Source of the DNA: Paenibacillus sp. URB8-2
GTDB taxonomy: Bacteria > Bacillota > Bacilli > Paenibacillales > Paenibacillaceae
Reading direction: 5' to 3'
DNA: 64,000 nt
Assembly (NCBI RefSeq): GCF_013393385.1
Contig: NZ_AP023239.1
Location: 620,001-684,000, forward strand
The position numbers and the translations under genes are program-made. A model generated the notes under the pieces. That model worked only from the letters and a program-made list of their open reading frames with translations, searched no databases and had not been told where the DNA came from. The stretch's first letter is position 1. Every line of letters begins with the position of its first letter. Below, in pieces: positions 32,388 through 41,585 of this stretch.

Positions 32388-33446
32388 ATGAGTAAAAAGA
32401 ACATCCTGCCGGATTTATTACTGCGGCAACGTAATCGACGTAAAAACACAAGGCTGCTTCAGATTCATACGCCGAATCGTATCGTTGAAAGCCGTTACGT
32501 TAAAATCGGCGATATCGACCAATGGGTAACCATACGGGGAGAGGATTACCATAATCCCGTTCTATTGTTCATCCATGGCGGACCAGCTTCCCCGTACTCC
32601 ATTTTCAGTCCGTTATTGCGTTCGTGGGAGAAACATTTCACAATCGTTCAATGGGATCAGCGAGGCGCTGGCAAAACGTTCACTAGGAACGGAAAAGACG
32701 GAAGCGGTACGATCACCTTCGACCGCCTTGCTCAGGACGGCATCGAGTTGGCGGAATATCTGTGCAACAAACTCCGGCATCAGAAAGTGATACTCATCGG
32801 CAGTTCAGTAGGCAGTCTGATTGGAATTATGATGGCTAAACAGCGTCCCGACCTGTTTTATGCTTATGTCGGAACAGATCAAAATGCTCCGGATCCTCAG
32901 CATCAAACGTACAAAGTGATGCTAGGTGCTTTCCGCAATGCAGGCAATGCGAAGGGAGTTCATTTGGTCGAGAAAATGGGGCCGGATCCCACGCTTTGGA
33001 GCCGCAAAGATTTCGAACTAAGGAATCAGTATCTGGTTAAAGTGATCAACGATGTGCCAAATATGATTATGGACCTCATACTGCCGTCTATGCTCTCTTC
33101 CCCTGAACACAAGTTCAGTGATCTCATTAATATTTTCAAAGGGATGAATTACACCCTTGGCCACCTGTTTGACGAGTTAGTGGCTTTTGACTTCGACAAG
33201 GTTGGACTGTGCTTTGAATTGCCTTTCTTTATTATGCATGGCGATCAAGATATCATAACGCCGACTGAAACGGCACAAGCATACTTCGACAAGATTGAAG
33301 CTCCTTTCAAAGAATATGTTCGGATTCGGAATGCCGGCCACCTTGCTTGTTTTTCCCGGCCTGAGCAATTCTTAGAGGAACTTATGAAGCGGGTACGTCC
33401 TCTAGCGGCCGGAACAGAGAACGAATTGCAGATGGGATTAATTTAG
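32388..33446 (+). CDS. Alpha/beta hydrolase (S33, proline-iminopeptidase-like), 352 aa
   Basis: LLFIHGGPASPYS forms the oxyanion region, GSSVGS holds nucleophile S140, HGDQDIITP the Asp and NAGHLA the His of the triad. The WDQRGAGKT segment is typical of S33 peptidases and epoxide-hydrolase-like enzymes. ATG 32388 is preferred over ATG 32379, which overlaps the AAAGGAG ribosome site. It forms an operon with the TetR gene 55 bp downstream, and is probably induced by the TetR ligand, perhaps as a detoxifying enzyme. Confidence 0.85.
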   Translation: MSKKNILPDLLLRQRNRRKNTRLLQIHTPNRIVESRYVKIGDIDQWVTIRGEDYHNPVLLFIHGGPASPYSIFSPLLRSWEKHFTIVQWDQRGAGKTFTRNGKDGSGTITFDRLAQDGIELAEYLCNKLRHQKVILIGSSVGSLIGIMMAKQRPDLFYAYVGTDQNAPDPQHQTYKVMLGAFRNAGNAKGVHLVEKMGPDPTLWSRKDFELRNQYLVKVINDVPNMIMDLILPSMLSSPEHKFSDLINIFKGMNYTLGHLFDELVAFDFDKVGLCFELPFFIMHGDQDIITPTETAQAYFDKIEAPFKEYVRIRNAGHLACFSRPEQFLEELMKRVRPLAAGTENELQMGLI

Positions 33447-33501
33447 AGATTTCGTGGTACTATGAGGATAATTCCTTAATAAGATTGGAGATTGAGGCTC
33501 A

Positions 33502-34101
33502 TTGTCCCCATTAAATAAACACCAGCTGAATCTGATCCGCGACGAGCGCAGAGAACAGATTAAGCAAGTGGCGCTTAAACTATTTGCCCGGCGCGGATAC
33601 TCGGGAACGAAAACGAGTATGATCGCTGCGGAAGCCGGTATCAGCGAAGGCCTTATTTTCCGGTATTTCAAATCCAAAGAAGAGCTATTCACCACGCTCG
33701 TTCAGGAGTTAATGGAAGAAGCGAAGAAGGAAACCGAGAACCTTCAATATTTGTCTGGCTCTCCCTTTGAACAAATCAAGACTTTAACCCAAGGCATGCT
33801 AGACGAAAGCAGTAAATATGCATTTATGTTCATTCTAAGGGCACGCAAGACGGGTGAAATTCCAGAGGCGGCGGCACGGATTCTAGAACAACATTCAGTA
33901 GATGTTGTTCTCGACAGGCTGATTCCAATCTTTGTTCAAGGGCAGCATGCTGGAGAATTCTCCTCGGGAGATCCACGGAAGCTGTTGGCCTGGTACTTTT
34001 ACATCATCAATTGTCTGATTTTGGAGGAAGTTGAGAAGGAAGAGTACGGGTTGCCGGATGCGGACTTCTTAATGCGATTATTGACAAACGGGAAACCCTA
34101 G
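33502..34101 (+). CDS. TetR-family repressor, 199 aa
   Basis: The N-terminal HTH IKQVALKLFARRGYSGTKTS with AAEAGISEGLIFRYFKSKEE is the TetR_N domain; the rest is the helical ligand domain. TTG start at 33502. It is likely the regulator binding the palindrome at 32324-32354 and so its own operon. Its stop faces the convergent flavin oxidoreductase gene nine bases away. Confidence 0.9.
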   Translation: MSPLNKHQLNLIRDERREQIKQVALKLFARRGYSGTKTSMIAAEAGISEGLIFRYFKSKEELFTTLVQELMEEAKKETENLQYLSGSPFEQIKTLTQGMLDESSKYAFMFILRARKTGEIPEAAARILEQHSVDVVLDRLIPIFVQGQHAGEFSSGDPRKLLAWYFYIINCLILEEVEKEEYGLPDADFLMRLLTNGKP

Positions 34102-34110
34102 TTCAATCTT

Positions 34111-35241
34111 TCAAATGATAGAGCTACCATCACGCTCAAGTGGAAACCAATCTGGGATATCTATAATAAATTTCCAAAGCGAGTCGGGTATAATCAGCTT
34201 CTCCTGATCTTTAACGGACAGGGTTGTTTTAATTTCTCCTTCAACTCCTTGCGCAATCTTCTCGATCCAGTCCGGTTCCATAATGATCTCACGTCCTAAT
34301 GCAATAATTGGAACGCCTGATTGCAACGCTTTAACGGCATTTTGAGGAGTACGGATGTTTCCAACACCGATAACAGGAACCTTATGGCCGACTCGTTCTT
34401 GAATAATTTCCAAGCGAGAGCGGGAATCATCGATACCTCGACGTGGAACAGACCAAAAATCATTCAACGAAATATGCAGATAATCAAGCCCTTTAGATAC
34501 AAGAATCTCTATAAATTCAAGCGTGTCGGCCATTGTAACTCCTGGCGTTTCTGGCTCCTCGGGGGAAATACGATAACCGATAATAAATGGTTCCTTGGCA
34601 TGCTGACGAGCGACCCGCTGTATTTCTTCGATTAGCTGCAAAGGAAAGGTTGATCGTTTTTCAAAGCTTCCTCCGAAGCGGTCAGTGCGTCTGTTGGTAT
34701 AAGGCGAAAAAAATTGCTGAAGGAGACATCCGTTTGCGCCATGGATTTCAACCCCATCGAATCCAGCTTCGATTGCACGTCTGGTAGCCTCACCAAACGC
34801 ATGAATGATCTGAATAATCTCGGCTTCAGTCAATTCATAAGGTACCAGGTCTGCTTCTTTATCTTCGGGCAAAGCACTCACACATACTGTGTTTCCATCT
34901 ACAGGGGCGGCTTTTCGGCCTCCATGAAAAATCTGTAGAACAGCCTTGGCTCCGTGCTCCTTAATAACAGAAGCGAGTGTGTTTAAGCCTGGGATCTTGT
35001 CGTCCCGATCAACAGCGGCTGATCCGGACAACCCGCCATTGGACATTACCCAGGTGCCAGCCGTTATGACCATGCTTACACCATTAGCGCGTCGCGCATA
35101 ATATTTTAGTTCTGTATCTGTTATGGAGCCGTCTGTATTTGAAGCGCCATGAGTCATGGGGGCCATGACGATCCGGTTTTTTAATTTAATACTATTCGGC
35201 AGGACAAGCGGTTCGAAAATTGGTTGATAGATATCCTTCAT
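34111..35241 (-). CDS. NADH:flavin oxidoreductase, Old Yellow Enzyme family, 376 aa
   Basis: FMN-binding TIM barrel: KLKNRIVMAPMTHGAS, QIFHGGRKA, GVEIHGANGCLLQQFFSPYT and NRRTDRFGGSFEKR, and PVIGVGNIRTPQNA. Members reduce activated alkenes with NAD(P)H. The enoate reductase-type C-terminal [4Fe-4S] extension is absent, so it is the short form. Divergent from the LysR gene, which probably controls it. Confidence 0.9.
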   Translation of the reverse strand: MKDIYQPIFEPLVLPNSIKLKNRIVMAPMTHGASNTDGSITDTELKYYARRANGVSMVITAGTWVMSNGGLSGSAAVDRDDKIPGLNTLASVIKEHGAKAVLQIFHGGRKAAPVDGNTVCVSALPEDKEADLVPYELTEAEIIQIIHAFGEATRRAIEAGFDGVEIHGANGCLLQQFFSPYTNRRTDRFGGSFEKRSTFPLQLIEEIQRVARQHAKEPFIIGYRISPEEPETPGVTMADTLEFIEILVSKGLDYLHISLNDFWSVPRRGIDDSRSRLEIIQERVGHKVPVIGVGNIRTPQNAVKALQSGVPIIALGREIIMEPDWIEKIAQGVEGEIKTTLSVKDQEKLIIPDSLWKFIIDIPDWFPLERDGSSII

Positions 35242-35402
35242 ATTGAAGCCTCTCCTTTGGAAAAAATGATCGTTTTTTTAAGCAAAACGGCTGATGTCTG
35301 AGCAGGCAAGCTGTTTATTCCAGCGTCTCTTGCGAAGAGTATAATTGATTTGTTAAAATGAGCGCAAATCATATTTGTCATAATTATATGAAGGGGATTC
35401 AT

Positions 35403-36293
35403 ATGAAACTATCACAACTTCAATGTTTTGTCGCCCTCGCCGAATTGGGGAGCTTTACTGAAGCTGCTTATGCGGTTGGTTTGACGCAATCGGCGGTAAG
35501 TCATGCCTTGGCAGCCCTTGAAAATGAAGTGGGAGTAACCCTCCTTGAGCGTAACCGCAAAGGCGTTGCAGCACTAACTGACGCTGGACAAAAAATCATC
35601 CCGCACGTTCGTGAGCTTTTGGCGCAAGCAGAGGCCATTGAACAAGAAGCAAAGTCAGCGCGCGGCTTGGCAAAGGGGAAACTTCGACTGGGCGGTATTC
35701 TTTCCTTTAGCCCAGGCTTACTTGCCGGTGTGTTGGCTCGATTTCAGAAGAAATATCCTGATATCGAAGTGGTTCTGTTTGAAGGCACGATTCAAGAAAT
35801 TAACGATTGGATTACGTGCAGCATCATTGATGTCGGGTTCGTGCTGCACCCCGCAAAAGATGTTGAGAGCACGTATATTACGACGGATGAGTTGTGCGTA
35901 CTCGTTCCATCCAGGCATCGACTGCACGCTCAGACGGAAGTGTCCTCCCAGGAACTGTGTGAAGAAGGATTTATTATGGCCAAAGACGGCTGCTCAAGTC
36001 AGTTAATGGAACTGGCTGGTCTTGAGCTAACGCAGTTCAAGCCGCTTACTCGCTATCATGCCAACGATAGCGCAACGCTCCTAGCGATGGTTCGTGAAGG
36101 ACTTGGTATTACGCTGTTGCCGCGTATGATGCTACCTAAAAAGCTGGAGGGAGTCGTTGCGCTTCCGCTCAATCCTCCACAAATGTTACAGATCGGACTC
36201 GCTGTCAGGTCGCAGGAAATAGCATCGCCAGCAGCCGTGCTGTTTGTTCAAACGGTATTGGCCTGGATGCAAGAGGTTGGGGAAATCTCATAA
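35403..36293 (+). CDS. LysR-family transcription regulator, 296 aa
   Basis: The N-terminal winged HTH MKLSQLQCFVALAELGSFTE and GLTQSAVSHALAALENEVGV is characteristic, followed by a periplasmic-binding-like effector domain (LRLGGILSFSPGLLAGVLAR). ATG 35403 after GAAGGGGATTCAT. About 160 bp separate it from the divergent oxidoreductase gene, where LysR regulators normally bind. Confidence 0.9.
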   Translation: MKLSQLQCFVALAELGSFTEAAYAVGLTQSAVSHALAALENEVGVTLLERNRKGVAALTDAGQKIIPHVRELLAQAEAIEQEAKSARGLAKGKLRLGGILSFSPGLLAGVLARFQKKYPDIEVVLFEGTIQEINDWITCSIIDVGFVLHPAKDVESTYITTDELCVLVPSRHRLHAQTEVSSQELCEEGFIMAKDGCSSQLMELAGLELTQFKPLTRYHANDSATLLAMVREGLGITLLPRMMLPKKLEGVVALPLNPPQMLQIGLAVRSQEIASPAAVLFVQTVLAWMQEVGEIS

Positions 36294-36445
36294 CAGCTTG
36301 CGCAGCTCAGTCACCTTCTTACTGTGAGGGGGACGCTATACCGCATTTTTATGACGAGAAGCGTCCGGACTCGCCATAACATTCGGGCTTGAATTTGAGG
36401 TTGCCCGGTTTATCGAGGTAAAGCGGCCGCCATCCCGGCCTGTAA

Positions 36446-36514
36446 TGAAAGCGCTTAAATTTTGATTGCCATCTGCGATTTCCCTTGTTATAATGCAATT
36501 GAAAAGGTTTCCAA
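36446..36514 (+). promoter_or_regulatory. lacI-type gene promoter with cre-like site and operator
   Basis: TTGCCA (36466-36471), 17-bp spacer, TATAAT (36489-36494). Upstream lies TGAAAGCGCTTAAA (36446-36459), close to the CcpA cre consensus. Downstream lies TTGAAAAGGTTTCCAA (36499-36514), which in reverse resembles the two operators before the binding-protein gene, suggesting autoregulation. The rest of 36294-36559 is unremarkable. Confidence 0.6.
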
Positions 36515-36559
36515 GAATCGCAGGCAGGAAGACGGAGGCAAGAAGGAAGAGACCTAAAT

Positions 36560-37564
36560 ATGAAAGCAACGATCCGAGATGTGGCCCGATTGGCCGGAGT
36601 ATCCATCAGTACCGTATCCCGGGTGATGAACGCGCCCGAAACCGTCGTAGCCAGCAAAAGGGACCGTGTCCTCGAGGCGATCCGGCAGTTGCAGTACCAG
36701 CCGAACGCGTTTGCGCGCGGGCTGATTTACAAGAAGTCGTTCACGCTGGGGCTGCTCATTCCCGACATTGAGAATCTGTATTACGCGGGGATTATCCGGG
36801 GCATGCAGGATGCCTGCATCAAGCTTGGGTACAGCCTCATGATCTGCAACACGGACCGCGACAAAGAGCGTCTGCTGTCTTACATTGATACGTTCCGCGA
36901 AAAGCAGGTCGACGGCATCGTATTCGCCAGCGACAAGCTGCACCCCGAGTATTACGAGAAGCTGGTCGGCTGCCGGATTCCGTTCGTCATGCTGTCCTCC
37001 CACTCCGACGAATACGAGATTCCGAGCATCGAGGTGGACGATGAGGCGGCGGCCTACGATGCGGTAAAGTTCCTGATAGAATTGGGACACCGTGAGATCG
37101 GGATGATCGGGTTCGGCCACAGCGATTCCATTTCGGGACCGCCGCGGTATGACGGCTTTGTCAAAGCGGTTACGGAATCGGGCCTCGGCCACAACGTGAA
37201 CAGGGTGAAATATGCGAACCACCGTTTTGAGGACGGTTACCAGGCAGCGCATGAATTGTTCACCGACCATCCCGGACTGACCGCCGTGTTCTGCGTGGCA
37301 GACGAGTTCGCGATGGGGACGATTTCCTACCTGAAAGACCGCAATGTGCTGGTGCCGGGGCAGGTATCGGTCATCGGATTCGACAATTTGCGGATGGCGA
37401 GCATGTTCATTCCGAAGCTGACGACGATCGCCCAGCCGATCTATCAGTTGGGATACCGGGCAGCGGAGAAGCTGCATGAGCTGCTGTCGACCGGAAGGGT
37501 GGAGGTTCTCCGGGAGAAAATGCAGCATAAACTGATCGTGCGGGAATCGTCCAGGGAAAAGTGA
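36560..37564 (+). CDS. LacI-family repressor, 334 aa
   Basis: The N-terminal HTH TIRDVARLAGVSISTVSRVM is canonical, with hinge helix region QYQPNAFARGL. A sugar-binding periplasmic-like domain follows (LGLLIPDIENLYYAGIIRGM, VSVIGFDNLRMASMF). It precedes the alpha-glucoside transporter and GH65 genes and presumably represses them until an alpha-glucoside is present. Confidence 0.92.
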   Translation: MKATIRDVARLAGVSISTVSRVMNAPETVVASKRDRVLEAIRQLQYQPNAFARGLIYKKSFTLGLLIPDIENLYYAGIIRGMQDACIKLGYSLMICNTDRDKERLLSYIDTFREKQVDGIVFASDKLHPEYYEKLVGCRIPFVMLSSHSDEYEIPSIEVDDEAAAYDAVKFLIELGHREIGMIGFGHSDSISGPPRYDGFVKAVTESGLGHNVNRVKYANHRFEDGYQAAHELFTDHPGLTAVFCVADEFAMGTISYLKDRNVLVPGQVSVIGFDNLRMASMFIPKLTTIAQPIYQLGYRAAEKLHELLSTGRVEVLREKMQHKLIVRESSREK

Positions 37565-37590
37565 AGCCGATGGGTTTCACCTTATGTCTT

Positions 37591-37669
37591 TGAAAACCTT
37601 TTCAGAGACAGGCGGAAAGGCTTTTACTAAAGTGGGCAGGCACGAATGATGTTTTGAAAACCCTTTCAA
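37591..37669 (+). promoter_or_regulatory. Two LacI-type operators before the transporter operon
   Basis: TGAAAACCTTTTCA (37591-37604) and TTGAAAACCCTTTCAA (37654-37669) are near-palindromes of the LacI-family type lacking the central CG of CcpA cre sites, 63 bp apart, about six helical turns. Confidence 0.65.
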
Positions 37670-37732
37670 GGAGGTGATCCCGCTTATCGGACGGTTGACC
37701 TCAAAAAACAATTAAAGGGGATGTATGAGAAG

Positions 37733-39148
37733 ATGAACAAGAAGACGGGACGCAAGCTGTCTACTCTCGCTGTACTCGGTCTGTCATTCTCCATGCTCAT
37801 TACCGCCTGCGGCAGCGGCGGCAACAACGCTTCGCCAAGCCAGGCCCCGGCGGCCACGTCCGGCGATCAGGCGAAAGCCACTGCGGCCGCGACCGCGAGC
37901 GCGGCAACGGCCAACACGCCGCTGGAAAAGGCGCTGAACGGCGAATTTAAAGGTACCAAGGTTACCATGTTCGGTCCGTTTGTGGACGCCGACCAAGTGA
38001 AGTTCGAGACGAGCATCAAGGATTTCGAAGAGAAGACGGGCATCGACATCCAGTACGAAGGCTCCAAGGAATTCGAAGCCACCATTAACGTTCGCGTGGA
38101 CGGCGGCAACGCGCCGGACATCGCCGATTTCCCGCAGCCGGGTCTCCTGGCTTCCATCGCCAAGACCGGCAAGGTCATCGACCTGAACACGATTCTGGAT
38201 ACCGAGAAGCTGAAGGCCAACTACAACAAGAGCTGGCTGGACATGGCGACCATGGACGGAGCAAGCGGCAAGATTATGGCCGGCATCTGGAACCGCAGCA
38301 ACGTGAAGAGCCTCGTTTGGTACCCGAAGAAGCAGTTTGAGGAAGCGGGCTACAAGGTGCCTCAGACTTGGGATGAAATGATGGCGCTTACAGAACAGAT
38401 TGCCAAGGACGGCGACCCGGCCTGGGCGATCGGCATCGAGAGCGGCGCGGCCACCGGCTGGGCGGCGACGGACTGGGTCGAAAACATCATGCTGCGGACG
38501 ACGACACCGGAGAACTACGATAAGTGGGTCAAGGGCGAGCTGCCGTTCACGTCGCCTGAAGTGAAGAACGCGGTAGAGATCATGTCGAAGATCTGGATGA
38601 ACAAAGATTATGTCTATGGCGGCACGAAGTCCATTGTCACAACGGCCTTCGGAGACGCGCCGAAGCCGATGTTCGAGAACCCGCCGAAGGCCTGGTTCAA
38701 CCTTATGGGCAACTTCATCACGAGCTTCTTCCCGGAAAACGTAAAAGTCGACCAGGACTACGACTGGTTCTACCTGCCGCCGATTGACGACCAGTACGGC
38801 AAGCCGGTGCTGGTAGCCGGCGACATCTACGCCATGTTCAACGACCGACCTGAAGTGCGGGCTGTCATCGAATTTTTCACCACGGGCGAATCGATCAAGA
38901 GCTGGGTGCAGTCGGGCGGCGTGGTCGCGCCGATGAACGACGCTTCCCTCGACTGGTACCAGTCGGAATCCGACCGCCGGATGGCAAAACTCGTGCAGGA
39001 CGCGTCGACGCTGCGCTTTGACGGCTCCGACCTGATGCCGGGCAAAGTGGGCGCGGGCAGCTTTTGGAAGGGCATGACCGACTATGTCAGCGGCACCGCC
39101 ACGCTCGACCAGGCGCTGGAGCAGATTCAGAAAGGCTGGAAGAACTGA
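37733..39148 (+). CDS. Alpha-glucoside ABC transporter binding lipoprotein, 471 aa
   Basis: Signal and lipobox (STLAVLGLSFSMLITAC) followed by an Ala/Ser/Thr-rich linker and a family-1 binding protein. GTKVTMFGPFVDADQVKFET, NAPDIADFPQPG and WVQSGGVVAPMNDASLDWYQ resemble AglE-type proteins. ATG 37733 is chosen because the ATG at 37721 is flush against the AAAGGGG site. It is followed by a strong hairpin and two permease genes. No ATPase gene is present, so a shared MsmX-type ATPase is expected. Confidence 0.88.
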   Translation: MNKKTGRKLSTLAVLGLSFSMLITACGSGGNNASPSQAPAATSGDQAKATAAATASAATANTPLEKALNGEFKGTKVTMFGPFVDADQVKFETSIKDFEEKTGIDIQYEGSKEFEATINVRVDGGNAPDIADFPQPGLLASIAKTGKVIDLNTILDTEKLKANYNKSWLDMATMDGASGKIMAGIWNRSNVKSLVWYPKKQFEEAGYKVPQTWDEMMALTEQIAKDGDPAWAIGIESGAATGWAATDWVENIMLRTTTPENYDKWVKGELPFTSPEVKNAVEIMSKIWMNKDYVYGGTKSIVTTAFGDAPKPMFENPPKAWFNLMGNFITSFFPENVKVDQDYDWFYLPPIDDQYGKPVLVAGDIYAMFNDRPEVRAVIEFFTTGESIKSWVQSGGVVAPMNDASLDWYQSESDRRMAKLVQDASTLRFDGSDLMPGKVGAGSFWKGMTDYVSGTATLDQALEQIQKGWKN

Positions 39149-39218
39149 GTCCGCGGTTCAGGAGTGAATCGGGTTAAAGCTGACCGGGGCGAGCGAAGCG
39201 GGCCGTAAGTGAGAACAT

Positions 39219-39259
39219 CAAAAGGGGGAGCGGGCAGGAAAGGCTCTGCCCCCCTTTTG
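39219..39259 (+). terminator. Internal hairpin between binding protein and permeases
   Basis: CAAAAGGGG and GGGCAG pair with CTGCCC and CCCTTTTG, then TT. As an incomplete terminator or 3' end-protecting stem it would give more binding protein than permease. Confidence 0.65.
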
Positions 39260-39292
39260 TTATGGTAAGTACAACATTTAGGAGGAGCGCAT

Positions 39293-40375
39293 ATGGGGAC
39301 ACAAGCCAAACCGGGAATCCCTCTGAGAGCCGTGTTGATCTCCTTGGGCATACTGCTCGCCAATATAGTGGTCAACGGCCTAATTTTCCTGTTTTTTCGG
39401 GATTCGACGCTGAATCCGCTGCTGACAGCGGTGCTTGCCGTACTGTGGGGCGTCGTGGGCGTCTATCTGATTTATTACACGCTGACCTTTGCAGCTGAGC
39501 AATATCCCGATAAGATCCGAGGCAGGATCCTCCCGTTCATCTTCGTGGGGCCGGCGGTGCTCCTGCTGGGCTGGCTGCTGGTGCTGCCGGCGCTGCGGAC
39601 GCTGTACCTCAGCTTCTTCGATGCGTCGTCCGACAAGTTCGTCGGGCTGGCCAACTATGCGGCCGTCTTCAGCGACCGGCTGCTGGGCACGGCGCTGCGC
39701 AACAATCTGCTGTGGGTGTTCGTCGGCACGCTGGCGTGCGTCGCCTTCGGCCTGCTGATCGCCATTCTGGCGGACCGCAGCAGCTACGAGAAAACCGCCA
39801 AGTCCATCATCTTCATGCCGATGGCCATTTCGTTCGTGGCGGCAGGCGTGATCTGGAAATTTGTCTACTATTATCAGCCGGGCGACGAGCAGATCGGTCT
39901 GCTCAACGCCATCGTGACGTACTTCGGCGGACAGCCGCAGGCCTGGACCAGCATGATCCAGCCTTGGAACAACTTTTTCCTGATTCTTATCCTGATTTGG
40001 ATGCAGACCGGGTTCGCCATGGTCATCTTCTCGGCGGCGATCAAGGGAGTGCCCGACGATATTCTGGAAGCGGCGCGCGTGGACGGCTCCGGCGAAATCC
40101 GCATTTTTTTCCGTATTATCATTCCGTTCATCTCGACCACGATCCTGACGGTCACCACGACCATTATTGTCTTTACGCTGAAAATATTTGACGTCGTCAT
40201 GGTCATGACAGGCGGTCAATACGATACAGAGGTTGTCGCGACGCAGTTCTACCGGCAGTTCTTCATGTACCGCAACTTCGGCTATGGCTCGACACTGGCC
40301 ATCGTGCTGCTGATCGCGGTCCTGCCCGTCATCTTCGTCAATCTGCGCCAGTTCCGCAAGCAGGGGGGATTCTAA
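39293..40375 (+). CDS. Sugar ABC transporter permease, AglF/MalF-like, 360 aa
   Basis: Two extra N-terminal helices precede the usual six-helix MalF-type core. The EAA loop reads EAARVDGSGEIRIFFRIIIPFI. LPFIFVGPAVLLLGWLLVLP starts the core. The stop codon is adjacent to the ATG of the partner permease. The start ATG follows AGGAGGAGCGCAT. Confidence 0.9.
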   Translation: MGTQAKPGIPLRAVLISLGILLANIVVNGLIFLFFRDSTLNPLLTAVLAVLWGVVGVYLIYYTLTFAAEQYPDKIRGRILPFIFVGPAVLLLGWLLVLPALRTLYLSFFDASSDKFVGLANYAAVFSDRLLGTALRNNLLWVFVGTLACVAFGLLIAILADRSSYEKTAKSIIFMPMAISFVAAGVIWKFVYYYQPGDEQIGLLNAIVTYFGGQPQAWTSMIQPWNNFFLILILIWMQTGFAMVIFSAAIKGVPDDILEAARVDGSGEIRIFFRIIIPFISTTILTVTTTIIVFTLKIFDVVMVMTGGQYDTEVVATQFYRQFFMYRNFGYGSTLAIVLLIAVLPVIFVNLRQFRKQGGF

Positions 40376-41470
40376 ATGGTGGGCTCCAAGAAAAGAAAAG
40401 GCAACAAGGCGGTCGTCAACATCGTGCTTGGGATCATCTGCTTCATCTGGCTGATTCCGACTCTCGGCTTGTTCATCTCCTCGTTCCGCCCCGCCGCGGA
40501 CATTCTGCAGACCGGCTGGTGGAAGGTGTTCCCGCACCAGGAATGGAAGGCTTCGAATGATGTGATCCGGCTGTCCAAGGATGTAGACCTGCGGGGACCA
40601 ATCGAAGTGAACGGCAAGACCTACACGGACGCGCAGCTCAAAGCGGGCGTGGTCGAAGGCGGCAAACGGCTCATGTGGGAGAACCGCAGAGCGCGCATGA
40701 TCAGCGTGCAGACGGAGGGCTGGGTGACGAAGCCCAACCTGACGACGGAGAATTACAAGAACGTGCTGTCCGGCAAGGAGTATAAGCTGAAAAAAGCCGA
40801 CGGCAGCGAGACGGTGCAGAAGGGAAGCGGTCTCTCCCAGGCGTTCTTGAACACGCTGACCATCGCGGTGCCGGCGACGATTATTCCGGTTCTGATCGCG
40901 TCCTTCGCGGCTTACGCTTTTGCCTGGCTGCGTTTTCCGGGACGCAAGACGATGTTCGTGACCATCATCGCGATGCTGGTGATTCCGCTGCAGGTTGCGC
41001 TCATTCCCGTGCTTAAGGATTACACGGCCCTCGGGCTGAACGGAAGCTATCTCGGCATCTGGCTGGCGCATACGGCGTTTGGCCTGCCGCTGGTAACGTA
41101 TTTCATGTATAACTTTATCAGCCAGCTTCCGAAAGATCTGTTCGAGTCGGCGTTCATTGACGGGGCGAGCCATTTCACGATCTTCAGCCGGCTGATCCTG
41201 CCTCTGTCGGTACCAGCGCTGGCTTCGATAGGCATCTTCCAGTTTCTGTGGGTCTGGAACGACTACCTGGTGTCGCTGATCTTCATAGGCAACCAGCCGA
41301 ATGTGCAGGTCATGTCGATGAAAATCGCCGATCTGGTCGGCTCCCGCGGCAACGACTGGCATCTGCTGACCTCGGCGGCCTTTATCTCGATGCTGATGCC
41401 GCTCGCCATCTTTTTCCTGCTGCAAAAGTATTTCGTCAGAGGATTGATGGGCGGTTCGGTCAAAGGCTGA
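40376..41470 (+). CDS. Sugar ABC transporter permease, AglG/MalG-like, 364 aa
   Basis: The MalG core carries the EAA loop ESAFIDGASHFTIFSRLILP and ends in the typical FFLLQKYFVRGLMGGSVKG. After the first helix there is an extracytoplasmic loop of about 130 residues (from GWWKVFPHQEW to TTENYKNVL), much longer than in standard MalG but known from AglG-type alpha-glucoside permeases. The start abuts the previous stop, implying coupled translation. Confidence 0.9.
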   Translation: MVGSKKRKGNKAVVNIVLGIICFIWLIPTLGLFISSFRPAADILQTGWWKVFPHQEWKASNDVIRLSKDVDLRGPIEVNGKTYTDAQLKAGVVEGGKRLMWENRRARMISVQTEGWVTKPNLTTENYKNVLSGKEYKLKKADGSETVQKGSGLSQAFLNTLTIAVPATIIPVLIASFAAYAFAWLRFPGRKTMFVTIIAMLVIPLQVALIPVLKDYTALGLNGSYLGIWLAHTAFGLPLVTYFMYNFISQLPKDLFESAFIDGASHFTIFSRLILPLSVPALASIGIFQFLWVWNDYLVSLIFIGNQPNVQVMSMKIADLVGSRGNDWHLLTSAAFISMLMPLAIFFLLQKYFVRGLMGGSVKG

Positions 41471-41585
41471 CGCCTTGACGTACGTCCCTACGGCGCGTAA
41501 GGGTTCGCTCAGGGCTTACGGCCCGTCCGTTCGATAGGTAATCCAGGCGGAGACAGACCGCCGTACAAAGGAGTGCGGAGTATCC

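Noticed and set aside
36554..37528. 324-codon open frame on the minus strand
   Set aside because: Antisense to the LacI gene with its complete HTH and sugar domain.
39380..41425. 681-codon open frame on the minus strand
   Set aside because: It lies opposite two clear permease genes, is extremely rich in Arg, Gln, His and Asp with no domain, and has no ribosome site; it is a product of GC-biased codon use.
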